A stretch of DNA of 64,000 nucleotides from KBS50 sp042434095 (lineage in GTDB: Bacteria; Actinomycetota; Actinomycetes; Mycobacteriales; Micromonosporaceae). Shown here in pieces: positions 15,101 through 21,500 of the stretch; the first letter of the stretch is position 1; every line of letters begins with the position of its first letter. The DNA lies in NCBI RefSeq assembly GCF_042434095.1, contig NZ_JBHLUE010000034.1, forward strand, positions 248,001 through 312,000. The letters run 5' to 3'. The translations under genes and the position numbers were made by a program. Under the pieces are notes generated by a model. The model did no database searches and was not told where the DNA came from. It worked only from the letters and a program-made list of their open reading frames with translations.

Positions 15101-17048
15101 TGTACGTCTGCCCCCAGGCGAGGACGCCGGCCGGCACCCGCCAGACGCCCGAGGCGACCCAGCCGGAGGTTGCCACCTGCGTGCCGGCCGAGTTCTTGAC
15201 CACGAACGTGTATCGCAGCCCCTTGTTGGGCCAGCTGTCCGAGTCGTGGCCGCCGGCCGCCAGCTCCGGGGTCAGGCTGTTCACGGTGTAGTTGTCGGCC
15301 GGGTAGCGCACGTCCACCTGCGGCGCCACGTTGTCGGTGTACGTCACGTCGATGAACGGGGTGCACTTGATCGAGCCGTACGTGGCGTGGGTGCAGGTGA
15401 GCGTCGAGTTGGCCGAGGTGAACCGCTTCCACGCGGCCGTGTCGGTCTCGCTGGCCTTCAACGCGAGACCGTAGTTGCCGCCGCCGGTCACCCACTCGTT
15501 GACCTCGCTCACGGTCAACGGCACCGACACCCAGGTGCCGACGTTCCGCGTCTTGGCCGTGTTGCCGCAGGCCGCGGTGCTGGTCGGCGACGCGTTGCCG
15601 ATCGAGGCCGACAGCGCCGGGTAGGTGCCGAACCGGACGCTGCTGGACCAGTTGGCGGTGACCCGGTAGACGTCGAACCGCCGCGCGGCGCAGGTGCCGC
15701 CGACACCCTGGTAGCTCATGAACACGTTCAGGTCGGCGGCGCTCAGCTTCTTGCCCGCGTACGTGGAGCCGAAGGTCGGGAACGGCAGCAGCGCGCGGGC
15801 CCTGCCGGTGGCCGTGGCGTCGAACGTGCCGAGCGCAACGTTGTCCTCGCCGGACCGGTCCACCTCGGTGGTGTCCGACTGGACGTAGAGGTCCGCGGTG
15901 GTGTCGGCGATGGTGCCGGTGGACGGGTCGAGCAGCACCGGGAACTTCCGGGCCGGATCGCGCAGCCAGGCCGCGTCGAAGCTCATCCGCAGCGCCCAGC
16001 CCGAGCCGTACGGCACGATCCGGTACGCGACATTGTGCGAGATCGCGCCGCTGCCCGACTTGTCGACGCTGGCATCCTCGAGATAGCCGACCGGCATCCG
16101 GGCGGCCACCGAGCCGTCGGCCGCGGTGAAGACGGCGGCGCCGTCGGCGTCGATCCGCGGCGTGAGGCCGCGCAGGGTGAGCGGGTACGTGTACTCCGTG
16201 GGCGCCTGCGCGGAGCGCAGCACCAGGGTCTCCTTGACGGCCGCGCCCGCCACGGCCAGCGTCACGTCGACATCGCGGAACACGTCGTCGTAGGTGAGGG
16301 TCTCCCGGTCCACCCGGGCCGGGCTCGGCGCGGCGCCGGCCAGGCCGTACCCGAGCGACCGGTCACCGCCCAGCGGCATGGTCACCAGCGGGCCGCCGGC
16401 CGCGCCACCCGAACCGGCGGCACCCGATCCGGCGGCCGCGGCGCCAGCGAAGCTGATGCCGAGCTGATTGGCCCGCACCTGGTACCGGCCGTCGGCGCCG
16501 CGTACCAGCGTGCTGTCCATGGCGTGCCAGGCGCCGGCGCTGTCGCGGTAGTTGACCGGGCGCTCGAAGACCCGCCGGGTGACCGAACCGTCGGCGTTCT
16601 GGTAGACCTCGGTGTTCGCCGTGGACGCCGGCATCAGCCGCTTGCTGGTCCGCTTGTCGAAGCCGGACCGGCCCGGGCCGGTCGTCCGGACACCGGCCGC
16701 CGGCCGGTGCGGCTGGAAGCGCGCCAGCTCGCCCCTGGCGCGTTCGCCACTGCCCTTGGCCCGGCCGGGCGCGGCCTTTACGTAGTGACCGGGCACCGAC
16801 CGGCCGCTCTGCTGGTGGGGAACCGGCGGGACGCCGGCCCAGGAGATCCGCATCGACAGGGCGGATCGGAGCCAGCCGAGCGGCCAGCCGGCGCCGCCCT
16901 GGCCCGCTCCTGGCGGCTGGGGGACCGCGACGGTCAGCGCGAGCACCGCGACGAGCACGGCTGCCACGCGCCGGGCCGCCGATCCCCACCGGCCCGCCCG
17001 CCGGCGCCGGACCGGAATCCGCGCAGCATCCATCAGCTGACCGCCCAT
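6174..17048 (-). CDS. Giant secreted RHS/YD-repeat polymorphic toxin with LamG, Hint and C-terminal toxin tip
   Basis: About 3,624 residues. In order: basic N terminus and export helix (about 26-43); a DNRLRE-like beta domain (about 387-572); a DUF6531-type RHS entry region (about 690); two LamG-like lectin domains (about 914-1150 and 1200-1438); many YD repeats forming the RHS shell, interrupted by a third LamG (about 1967-2190); the RHS core with N-M-L-A-R-W-Y-N-P (about 2962-3042); a Lys-rich stretch; a hydrophobic segment (about 3175-3223); a Hint domain (about 3319-3483) with T-x-x-H-P-F-W; and a toxin tip of about 140 residues. The ATG at 17048 has GGGGGAGGGG five bases upstream. Such proteins encapsulate and deliver the tip, and Hint autoproteolysis is expected to release it. 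The immunity gene follows by 3 nt. The tip carries I-D-R-K, suggesting a restriction-endonuclease fold (inference). Three 60-base lines of the tip (6181-6360) count 63, 52 and 68% G+C, against 83% at 7141-7200. Confidence 0.9.
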   Translation of the reverse strand: MGGQLMDAARIPVRRRRAGRWGSAARRVAAVLVAVLALTVAVPQPPGAGQGGAGWPLGWLRSALSMRISWAGVPPVPHQQSGRSVPGHYVKAAPGRAKGSGERARGELARFQPHRPAAGVRTTGPGRSGFDKRTSKRLMPASTANTEVYQNADGSVTRRVFERPVNYRDSAGAWHAMDSTLVRGADGRYQVRANQLGISFAGAAAAGSGAAGSGGAAGGPLVTMPLGGDRSLGYGLAGAAPSPARVDRETLTYDDVFRDVDVTLAVAGAAVKETLVLRSAQAPTEYTYPLTLRGLTPRIDADGAAVFTAADGSVAARMPVGYLEDASVDKSGSGAISHNVAYRIVPYGSGWALRMSFDAAWLRDPARKFPVLLDPSTGTIADTTADLYVQSDTTEVDRSGEDNVALGTFDATATGRARALLPFPTFGSTYAGKKLSAADLNVFMSYQGVGGTCAARRFDVYRVTANWSSSVRFGTYPALSASIGNASPTSTAACGNTAKTRNVGTWVSVPLTVSEVNEWVTGGGNYGLALKASETDTAAWKRFTSANSTLTCTHATYGSIKCTPFIDVTYTDNVAPQVDVRYPADNYTVNSLTPELAAGGHDSDSWPNKGLRYTFVVKNSAGTQVATSGWVASGVWRVPAGVLAWGQTYSYTVQVNDYSSSSAVSTAYAFSTAVPQPVITSDLAQNGGKGYEPSTGNYTTAESDAEVATAGPALSITRDYNSRDTRADSAFAQGWSSILDMQVREQPDAGGVLQTVAVRYPSGEEVAFGRNADGTFVPPLGRFSVFKTMTGGYSLTDKDATSYEFTRSAGNGVYRITRIADASGRAETFHYDADGHVDQVVSGSSGRTLSVTWATPAGASAPHVATVLTDPVTPGDNATRLTWTYSYDRDNLTGVCPPGDGTHCTGYAYTTASQHEAVTLNADPYSYWRLNEAPGATSAMSSVLSNDGADNATYTNVALGAPGPLAASDSTAATFNGTSSLVQLRQKVVAKESYQSASLWFKTATAGGVLLGYSQGTVTPGATTPGNYLPALYIGQDGKLRGEFWNNNISNLPTSAKTVNDDQWHHVVLAGNGGNQTLYLDGAVAGTATGAIDMSFAGTPNVYVGAGFLGGSWPSQPNTTATASFFTGSIADVSLYNQALTASTVTSLYGSGRAGTAQLSKITSEAGRVQATVDYDRVSGRVSRVTDENGGVWKIGVPQGIASSQGYVSAVLGARPRDYFRLGDIDAPADARNEVIGGSMQYHNVAFNTTQPNTTSPFADRYGAVFNGTSAYLSGTGDTASGTTDGPESVEMWFKVPAGTTKSGVLYSYSGTPGTSSNVPALYIGSDGILRGGMEQTGAAITMNTGVKVNDGLWHHVVLGKDWMANVEAIYLDNKLAAAKTGTYQTIGGPAFVGAGYTSGLAGSSGTTSYFTGNIAEFSFYDKMLTAAQVNAHYLASKAVGSPTADTTGPTLTPVSKVSVTDPTDKVSTQYFDLVNGNRLIADTDVLGNTTSYGYDVGGFASVEYDPLGQVTESGKDVRGNTIRSTTCGRPHNDELSECDTTYYSYWPDATTTQLTPDARNDQLTDIRDPRSRNDKDERYHTTFSYDTAGNRTRMVSPPVADFPNGRTVSMTYTTASTPAVGGGTTPPGLPLTTTSAAGATQTTAYNAAGDTVRITDATGLVTEFGYDGLGRATSRKVTSTAYPAGLTTSYVYDNDGQVVESTEPAVTNRVTGAVHTLRTVDSFDADGNVLTRSQTDTTGGDAARDTTNSYNGYGQLVKAVDPTGVVTLYEYDAYGNQTAETTCDSSPAPSTPCPSGDVLRVVRDDYDPEGRLLTTTVTGRDGTVTRVASNAYLANGDLASETDAMNWTTKYDYYSDGKVKKVSRTDGVQTQVLEENTYDEAGNLATKKENNGATTTSYLYDPASRLISATVAPDGIERVNTYSYDGDDHLTATRTAVGANRSVLSTNRTGYDAMGRVTSSSVGKSVASGPAGWWKLDETSVDDNAGFLGLRPAISYDSSPSHHDMEFDASTTSTAGGVANFNGVYTMRSQDRVLDTTQSYSVSAWAKVADLTTGHTIVGQGGNNHGAFFLQYSISLKKWAFISPSSDSATPSAYYSANSSTALTANTWVHLVGVFDASTKGMALYVNNVAGTPGTNPTPFASTQGLTIGGNSYGNGGGNTMKGSVDNVQVYQRALTPAEVSTLYAAGNGRTAGALWTNEITTVNTVDQRGLTTSVRDPLGNVTDYQYDEAGQAAQTTAPAVDTEVFGGTVVNARPVSRIGYNAFGEQVEAQDPLGNVIQNRVDAAGRPVQTILPDYTPPGGGAPIIGATSRTGYDKLGQLTSSTDPRDKTTTYEYDSLGNVTKVTGPTNKSATARYDAVGDLLDSVDATGAKVSATYDMLGRKLTSSQVVRQPTPATNTTVYDYGTGAYGSGPWLQKTTSPEGVATSYGYNALGETISVKDGANNTTLLEHDGLGRVVKTTNPDQTKDLASFDPAGRQVQTSHLDASNAQLTSESVSYDDNGNPTSTRDARNTTTTLSYDALGRITGETQPTTATTSIKTSFGYDAAGNRTRFTDGRNISFWTTYNSWNKPESQIEPVTPAYPDLADRTFSVAYDAAGRPTDQLSPGNVRVHNSYDDLDRLTGQTGSGAEAATADRAFGYDDAGRITSLSVPSGTNTIAYDDRGLPLSISGPQDNVSYAYNKDGEVTSRSDAAGTTSFGYDTAGRFKTVSNATTGINAVLGYNAMSQISSVTYGSGNVRTLGYDGLHRLKTDTLKNAAGTTTLGSITYGYDNNGNETSKVTTGFAGASSNTYTYDLADRLTSWNNGSTTVGYGYDDAGNRTQVGSKTFAYDARNQLATESSGSVTYAYTARGTLKQTSSAAGQLNTVSDAFGEVLSQQAAGGTSSYTYDALGRAIQPGFRYSGLGNDLAQDSGTTYTRGPNGELLGAGSGTGAGSAYTWTDQHDDVVGEFSATGTALGGSTTYDPLGAVLATAGMVGNLGYQSEWTDGLTGRVNMLARWYNPATGQFDTRDPVANNPVPDSVNANRFQYGDDNPMTTTDPTGNWGLPSFKSIVNVVTHPVAAVQTVVQTTYHAAVSTYHAAVNTYHYVASGKAWKDVKKAAKKVGHKIRKAARVIKDTTVRWAKKKIQKVSDAYNAAKKCLSKGASKCVKETAKKAVKSAVKSVKSTVAAIKKDPWKFVATAAVGLAATVAVGALCATGIGCLILAGAVAGAMSAGAGYMVDVARGDEKFSLSTLASTMIEGGLDGALSAGTSKFTGGATKLLGGAASKIPGLGSKLPGLGKGKGLPGGEEPSAASARPHEGPGSAGGGTCPIPTRPHSFDPATRVLMADGSTKAIKDVALGDKVATTDPATGGSRGEPVVALHSNRDRDLTRVTVRDASAHHAATLKTTQHHPFWDATDHRWVDAANLVVGHQLLVHDDKRTEGDGTGAGMGGGGPGHRVTVVKVESFSGAKTMRDLTVAEVHTYYVVAGHDAVLVHNNNLVNLGCGRATSTANWVDEGGFQNSTPPAPSTQGGWFRYQSGAAGSRSNLATGRAQVPQYSAPDGNGGVITAKFDSAFGDEAIDRKLGLTRFGRDEAERQAAVASHHGFQAVYELPSQKKVDQANALLNEWGVTGIQTRVGSW

Positions 17049-17130
17049 GGCAGCCCCTCCCCCGTGATCCACTTACGCGAGAAGCTTCCTGGACGTTGGC
17101 TGGGAAAACAAGGTATCCAAAAGTATGAGA

Positions 17131-17640
17131 TCACTTAGGAGCGTTATGGACCGCCTCGGTCATCCGGTCCCGAACGGCCGCGGTGATGGCGTCCGGACCG
17201 GCGGCGGGCACGGCGGGCAGGGCCGGGTCGGGTGAGCTGCCGACGATCAGGTAACGCACGCCCGGAAACTGCCCGTGACCGGCCGCGGTGGCCGCGACGG
17301 GACCGGGCCCGACCGCCACGATGAGGCCGCACCGCTGCACGCCGAGGGAGTTGAAGTAGCTGGCCGCGTTGCTCGGGGTCTGCGCCCCGGCCACGCTCAG
17401 ATACTGCACCTTGGCGGCCGTGGCCAGGGACGCCTGCTGCATGCCGGCCCAACTGGCCCTGGCCTGCTCGCCGGCCAGGCCCTTGTCGTCGGTCAGCAGG
17501 CAGGCCGTGAACGAGCCGTAGCGCCGCTCCCGCGGCGCCTCCCCGCCGGACGGCCAGACCAGCCACGTCACCAGCCCGGTCAGCACGACGAGGGCCGCGA
17601 GCCCGGCCAGGATCCACTGTCGACGCGACAACGCGGGCAT
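17131..17640 (-). CDS. Membrane-anchored BMP-like (periplasmic-binding-type) domain protein, short
   Basis: A 169-residue protein: a short basic N terminus, one hydrophobic segment (about residues 10-30, ending V-T-W-L-V-W-P) acting as signal anchor, then an extracytoplasmic domain resembling the first half of BMP/Med substrate-binding proteins (F-T-A-C-L-L-T-D-D-K-G, later V-G-P-G-P and Y-L-I-V-G-S-S). Full BMP proteins have more than 300 residues, so this is a half-domain. The ATG at 17640 follows a G-rich SD-like stretch. It lies between the winged-helix gene (80 bp upstream) and the RHS gene, all on one strand. It may be a ligand sensor for the regulator; that is inference. Confidence 0.6.
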   Translation of the reverse strand: MPALSRRQWILAGLAALVVLTGLVTWLVWPSGGEAPRERRYGSFTACLLTDDKGLAGEQARASWAGMQQASLATAAKVQYLSVAGAQTPSNAASYFNSLGVQRCGLIVAVGPGPVAATAAGHGQFPGVRYLIVGSSPDPALPAVPAAGPDAITAAVRDRMTEAVHNAPK

Positions 17641-17720
17641 GCCCCACCCCCAACCGCCGGGCTCCCCGGCCCGGTCGGGAAGAGACCCTACGTCGCCGTC
17701 GCCGCCGCCCGGGGGGCGGA

Positions 17721-18290
17721 TCAGTCGCCGAGGGCGATCCGGTACCCCACGCCGCGCACCGTCTGCACCCGCGGACCGCCGTCCACGGTCCGCAGCCGGC
17801 GCCGCAGTCGCTTCACCGCCGAGTGCAGGATCGCCGTGTCGCCCAGGTACGCGCCGCCCCAGACCGAGGCGAACAGTCGCTCGTACGTCCACACCCGCAC
17901 CGGCGGGCTGGCCAGCCGGGCCAGCAGCTGGCGTTCGAGCCGGCTGAGCGCCAGTGGGCGGCCGCGCCAGCTCACCAGGTGCCCGTCGGGGTCCATGGTC
18001 AGCTGGCCGAGTGGCCCCGGCCGGTCGGCGCCGGTACTGCCGACGGGCTCGGCGGCGGGCCCGGGGGCGGGTGCGTGCGGGACCTCGCCGGGGGCGGGTG
18101 CCTGCGGGACCTCGCCGGGGGCGGGTGCGTGTGGGACCTCGCCGGGGGCGGGAAAGAGCATGGCCCGCAGTTCGGCCAGGTCCGAGCAGAGGACCAGCGG
18201 CCCCACATCATCCAGCCGTCGCATCAGGCGCTCCCGGAGGCCCCGGTCGGCCGATACGCACACCACCAACGCCAGTTGTCCGTTCGACAC
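17721..18290 (-). CDS. Winged-helix (OmpR/PhoB-type) regulator lacking a receiver domain
   Basis: A 189-residue protein. The C-terminal about 95 residues form a Trans_Reg_C winged helix (L-S-R-L-E-R-Q-L-L, later T-A-I-L-H-S-A-V-K-R-L-R-R and V-R-G-V-G-Y-R-I). The N-terminal about 60 residues look like the remains of a receiver fold (L-A-L-V-V-C-V-S-A-D, then L-V-L-C-S-D) but lack the phospho-acceptor and lysine of a true REC domain. An A-P-G-E-V-P-H repeat linker joins the two. The GTG at 18290 has GGGGAGG five bases upstream, which fixes the start. It is divergent from the subtilase gene and upstream of the BMP-like and RHS genes, making it the natural local regulator. Confidence 0.75.
   Translation of the reverse strand: MSNGQLALVVCVSADRGLRERLMRRLDDVGPLVLCSDLAELRAMLFPAPGEVPHAPAPGEVPQAPAPGEVPHAPAPGPAAEPVGSTGADRPGPLGQLTMDPDGHLVSWRGRPLALSRLERQLLARLASPPVRVWTYERLFASVWGGAYLGDTAILHSAVKRLRRRLRTVDGGPRVQTVRGVGYRIALGD
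18061..18150. repeat. In-frame 27-bp tandem repeat in the regulator linker
   Basis: Just over three copies of a 27-bp unit (GGGGGCGGGTGCGTGCGGGA plus CCTCGCC) encode the nine-residue linker repeat A-P-G-E-V-P-H/Q-A-P between the two domains of the winged-helix regulator. The copies differ by single bases. Confidence 0.85.
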
Positions 18291-18591
18291 CGAACCTCCC
18301 CGCGGCCGTCCGTAGCCCAAGCCAACGCGACCCATCCACGGGCGTCAACACCGATGAGGACCGATATCGGGCCGCATTCGGTCGGTCCTCGGTCGGCTGA
18401 CGCGATTTCGACCCGATACTGGCCGACCCCATCCATTGATCACCGTGGCTTGCCGAATTGAGCATGACAGCAGGTCCAGGCGGGGAGGGCGGACACCCCA
18501 TCCCCGCGCGGGGCGGCGCCGGACATCCCGGGGCCGCGGCACCGGCGCCGGCCAGCCCGGACGAACGGCGTCATTCAGGTGGGGAGGAACG
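18291..18591. other. Divergent intergenic region between regulator and subtilase
   Basis: A 301-bp gap holding the promoters of both divergent genes. A/T-richer stretches (about 18350-18370 with CGATATCGG, and 18436-18470 with TTGCCGAATTGAGCATGACA) are the likely promoter zones, but I see no confident -35/-10 pair or operator palindrome. The SD GGGGAGGA lies just before the subtilase ATG. Confidence 0.4.
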
Positions 18592-21500
18592 ATGTCCATC
18601 CGACCAACAGGACGGCGATCCCGGGGGGCGTGGCTGCGACGGCCGGTGGCCGTCCTGGCCGCCGTGCTGCTCGGCGTGACCGCCCAACCGGTGATGTCGA
18701 CCGCGGCGCAGGCCGCGGGCGACGGCGCCCGGGCCACGGTAAACAAGGATCTGCTCGCCGAGCTGGCGACCAAGGGACGCACCAGCTTCACCGTGTACCT
18801 GCGCGAACGGGCCAGCCTGAGCGGGACGGCCGGCCTGCGCGACTCCGGCGCCCGGGCCACCGAGGTGTATCAGCGGCTCACCGGGACCGCCCAGCGGAGC
18901 CAGGCGGGGCTGCGCTCCCTGCTGGCTGAGCGGAAGGCGCCGTACACGGCGTACTGGATCGCCAACGCCGTGCGGGTGACCGGCGACAAGGCCCTGGTCG
19001 ACCTCATCGCCGCGCGGTCCGATGTGGAACGCCTTGAGCCGGCCCGGACGTACAAGCTGGTGGACCCGGTGAGCCCGACGGTCGGCGCCGGCGGCAAGAC
19101 CGCCGCCCGGGCCGGAACGCAGGCGGTGGAGTGGGGCCTCACCAACATCGAGGCGCCGCGGGTCTGGAGCGAGTACGGCGACCGCGGCGAGGGCGTCGTG
19201 GTGGCCAACATCGACAGCGGGGTGCAGTACGACCACCCGGCGCTGGTCGGCAAGTACCGCGGCAACCTCGGCAACGGCAGCTTCGACCAGAACTACAACT
19301 GGTACGACCCGGCCGGGATCTGCCCGAGCGCGGCGCCGTGCGACAACGAGGGCCACGGTACGCACACGATGGGCACGATGGTCGGCGACGACGGCGCCGG
19401 AAACCAGATCGGCGTCGCCCCCGGCGCGAAGTGGATCGCCGCCAAGGGCTGCGAGACCGACCAGTGCTCCGACGCGTCGCTGCTGGCGGCCGGCCAGTGG
19501 GTGCTCGCGCCCACCGACCTGAACGGCCAGAACCCGCGGCCCGACCTGCACCCGGACATCGTGAACAACTCCTGGGGCGGCGGCCAGAACGACCCGTGGT
19601 ACCAGCAGACCGTCGCGGCCTGGCGCGCGGCCGGCATCTTCCCGACCTTCTCCAACGGCAACGCCGGCCCGGCCTGCGACACGGCCGGCTCCCCGGGGGA
19701 CTACCCGGAGACCTACTCGGCCGGCGCGTACGACATCAACAACCAGATCGCCGACTTCTCCAGCCGCGGATCGTCCCGGGTCGACGGCGGGATCAAGCCG
19801 AACATCGCGGCGCCGGGCGCCGACGTCCGGTCCAGCGTGCCGAACAACACCTACGCACGGGCCAGCGGCACCTCGATGGCCGCGCCGCACGTGTCCGGCA
19901 CGGTGGCGCTGCTCTGGTCGGCCGCGCCGAGCCTGCGCGGTGACCTCGCGGCCACCGCCGCCCTGCTCGACGACTCCGCCACCGACGTAAACGACACCAG
20001 CTGCGGCGGCACGGCCGACGACAACAACGTCTACGGCGAGGGCCGGCTCAACGCGTACCAGGCGGTCACGGCGGCCCCGCGCGGCGCGGTCGGCCGGGTG
20101 ACCGGCACGGTCACCAACGCCGGCACCGGGGCGCCGCTGGCCGGCGCCACGGTCAGCTCGGAGGGGCGGAGCGCCACCACCGGCGCCGACGGCCGGTACA
20201 CCCTGACCCTGCCGGCCGGCGAGCACACGGTCACGGCCACGGCGTACGGCTACGCCAGCCAGACCGCCACCGTCACGGTGCCGGAGGGCGGGGCCGTGAC
20301 CCGCGACTTCGCCCTGGTCGCCTCGCCGACCGTGACGATCTCCGGCACCGTCACCGACGGCTCCGGGCACGGCTGGCCGCTGTACGCCAGGATCGAGGTC
20401 ACCGGCCGACCCGGTGGCCCGATCTTCACCAACCCGGTCGACGGCCGGTTCTCGTTCACCGTGCCGGGCGACGCGACGTACAAGCTCACCACCACGGTCC
20501 GGTACCCGGGCTACCGGACGGTGACCACCGACGTTGCCGTGGCGGCCGCGAACAAGACGGTGAACATCGCGGTACCGGTCGACGCGTCCTGCACGGCGCC
20601 CGGGTACTCGGCCAGCCTGAGCGCGCCGCTGCTGTCGGAGTCCTTCGACGGCGCCGGCACCCCGGCCGGCTGGTCGGTGGTGAACCGGACCTCCGGCGGC
20701 GGCTGGCAGTTCGACGACCCGGGCGGCCGGGGGAACCTGACCGGCGGCGCCGGCGGCTTCGCGATCGTCGACAGCGACGCCCTGGGGATCGACAACAGCC
20801 AGGACACCGACCTGCGCACCCCGCCGGTCGACCTGTCCGGCGCGAACGCCCCGGTGCTGCGCTTCAACAGCGACTTCCGGGCGGTCGGCACCGACGACTC
20901 GGCGGACGTCGACGTCTCGGTCGACAACGGCGCGACCTGGACCAACGTATGGCATCAGACGGCCAGCCGGCGCGGGCCGACCGTCGAGGAGGTGCCGCTC
21001 ACCCCGGCGGCGGGCGCGGCCGGCGCCCTCGTCCGGTTCCACTACGTCGGTGACTGGGACTGGTGGTGGGAGGTCGACAACGTCCAGATCATCAACCGCA
21101 ACTGCACGCCGGCGACCGGCGGCCTGGTGGTCGGCTTCACCACCGACCAGAACACCGGCAGCCCGCTCAACGGGGTGAAGGTGTCCAGCGTGGACACGCC
21201 CGCCGACAGCGGCATCTCGGCGGCTACCCCGGAGGATCCGAACATTCCGGACGGGTTCTACTGGTTGTTCTCCAGCCAGGTCGGCGCGCACAAGTTCACC
21301 GCCACCAAGTCGCCGTACGCCCCGGCCACCAAGACCGTGACGGTGGTGGCCGACGCGGTGAAGCGGGCCGATTTCGCCCTCAAGGCCGGCCGGCTCAGCG
21401 TGACGCCGGGCAGCATCGAGTCGTACCAGCCGTACGGCAGCACCCGCAGCACGACGCTCACCGTGACCAACTCCGGCAGCGCGGCGGCCACCGTGCAGGT

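Noticed and set aside
7146..17138. An open frame of more than 3,300 codons antisense to the RHS gene
   Set aside because: It mirrors the RHS codon structure. In very high G+C genes stop codons are rare on the opposite strand. Its translation is Arg/Gly/Val-rich without domains or a proper start, while the minus-strand frame has clear domains and an SD.
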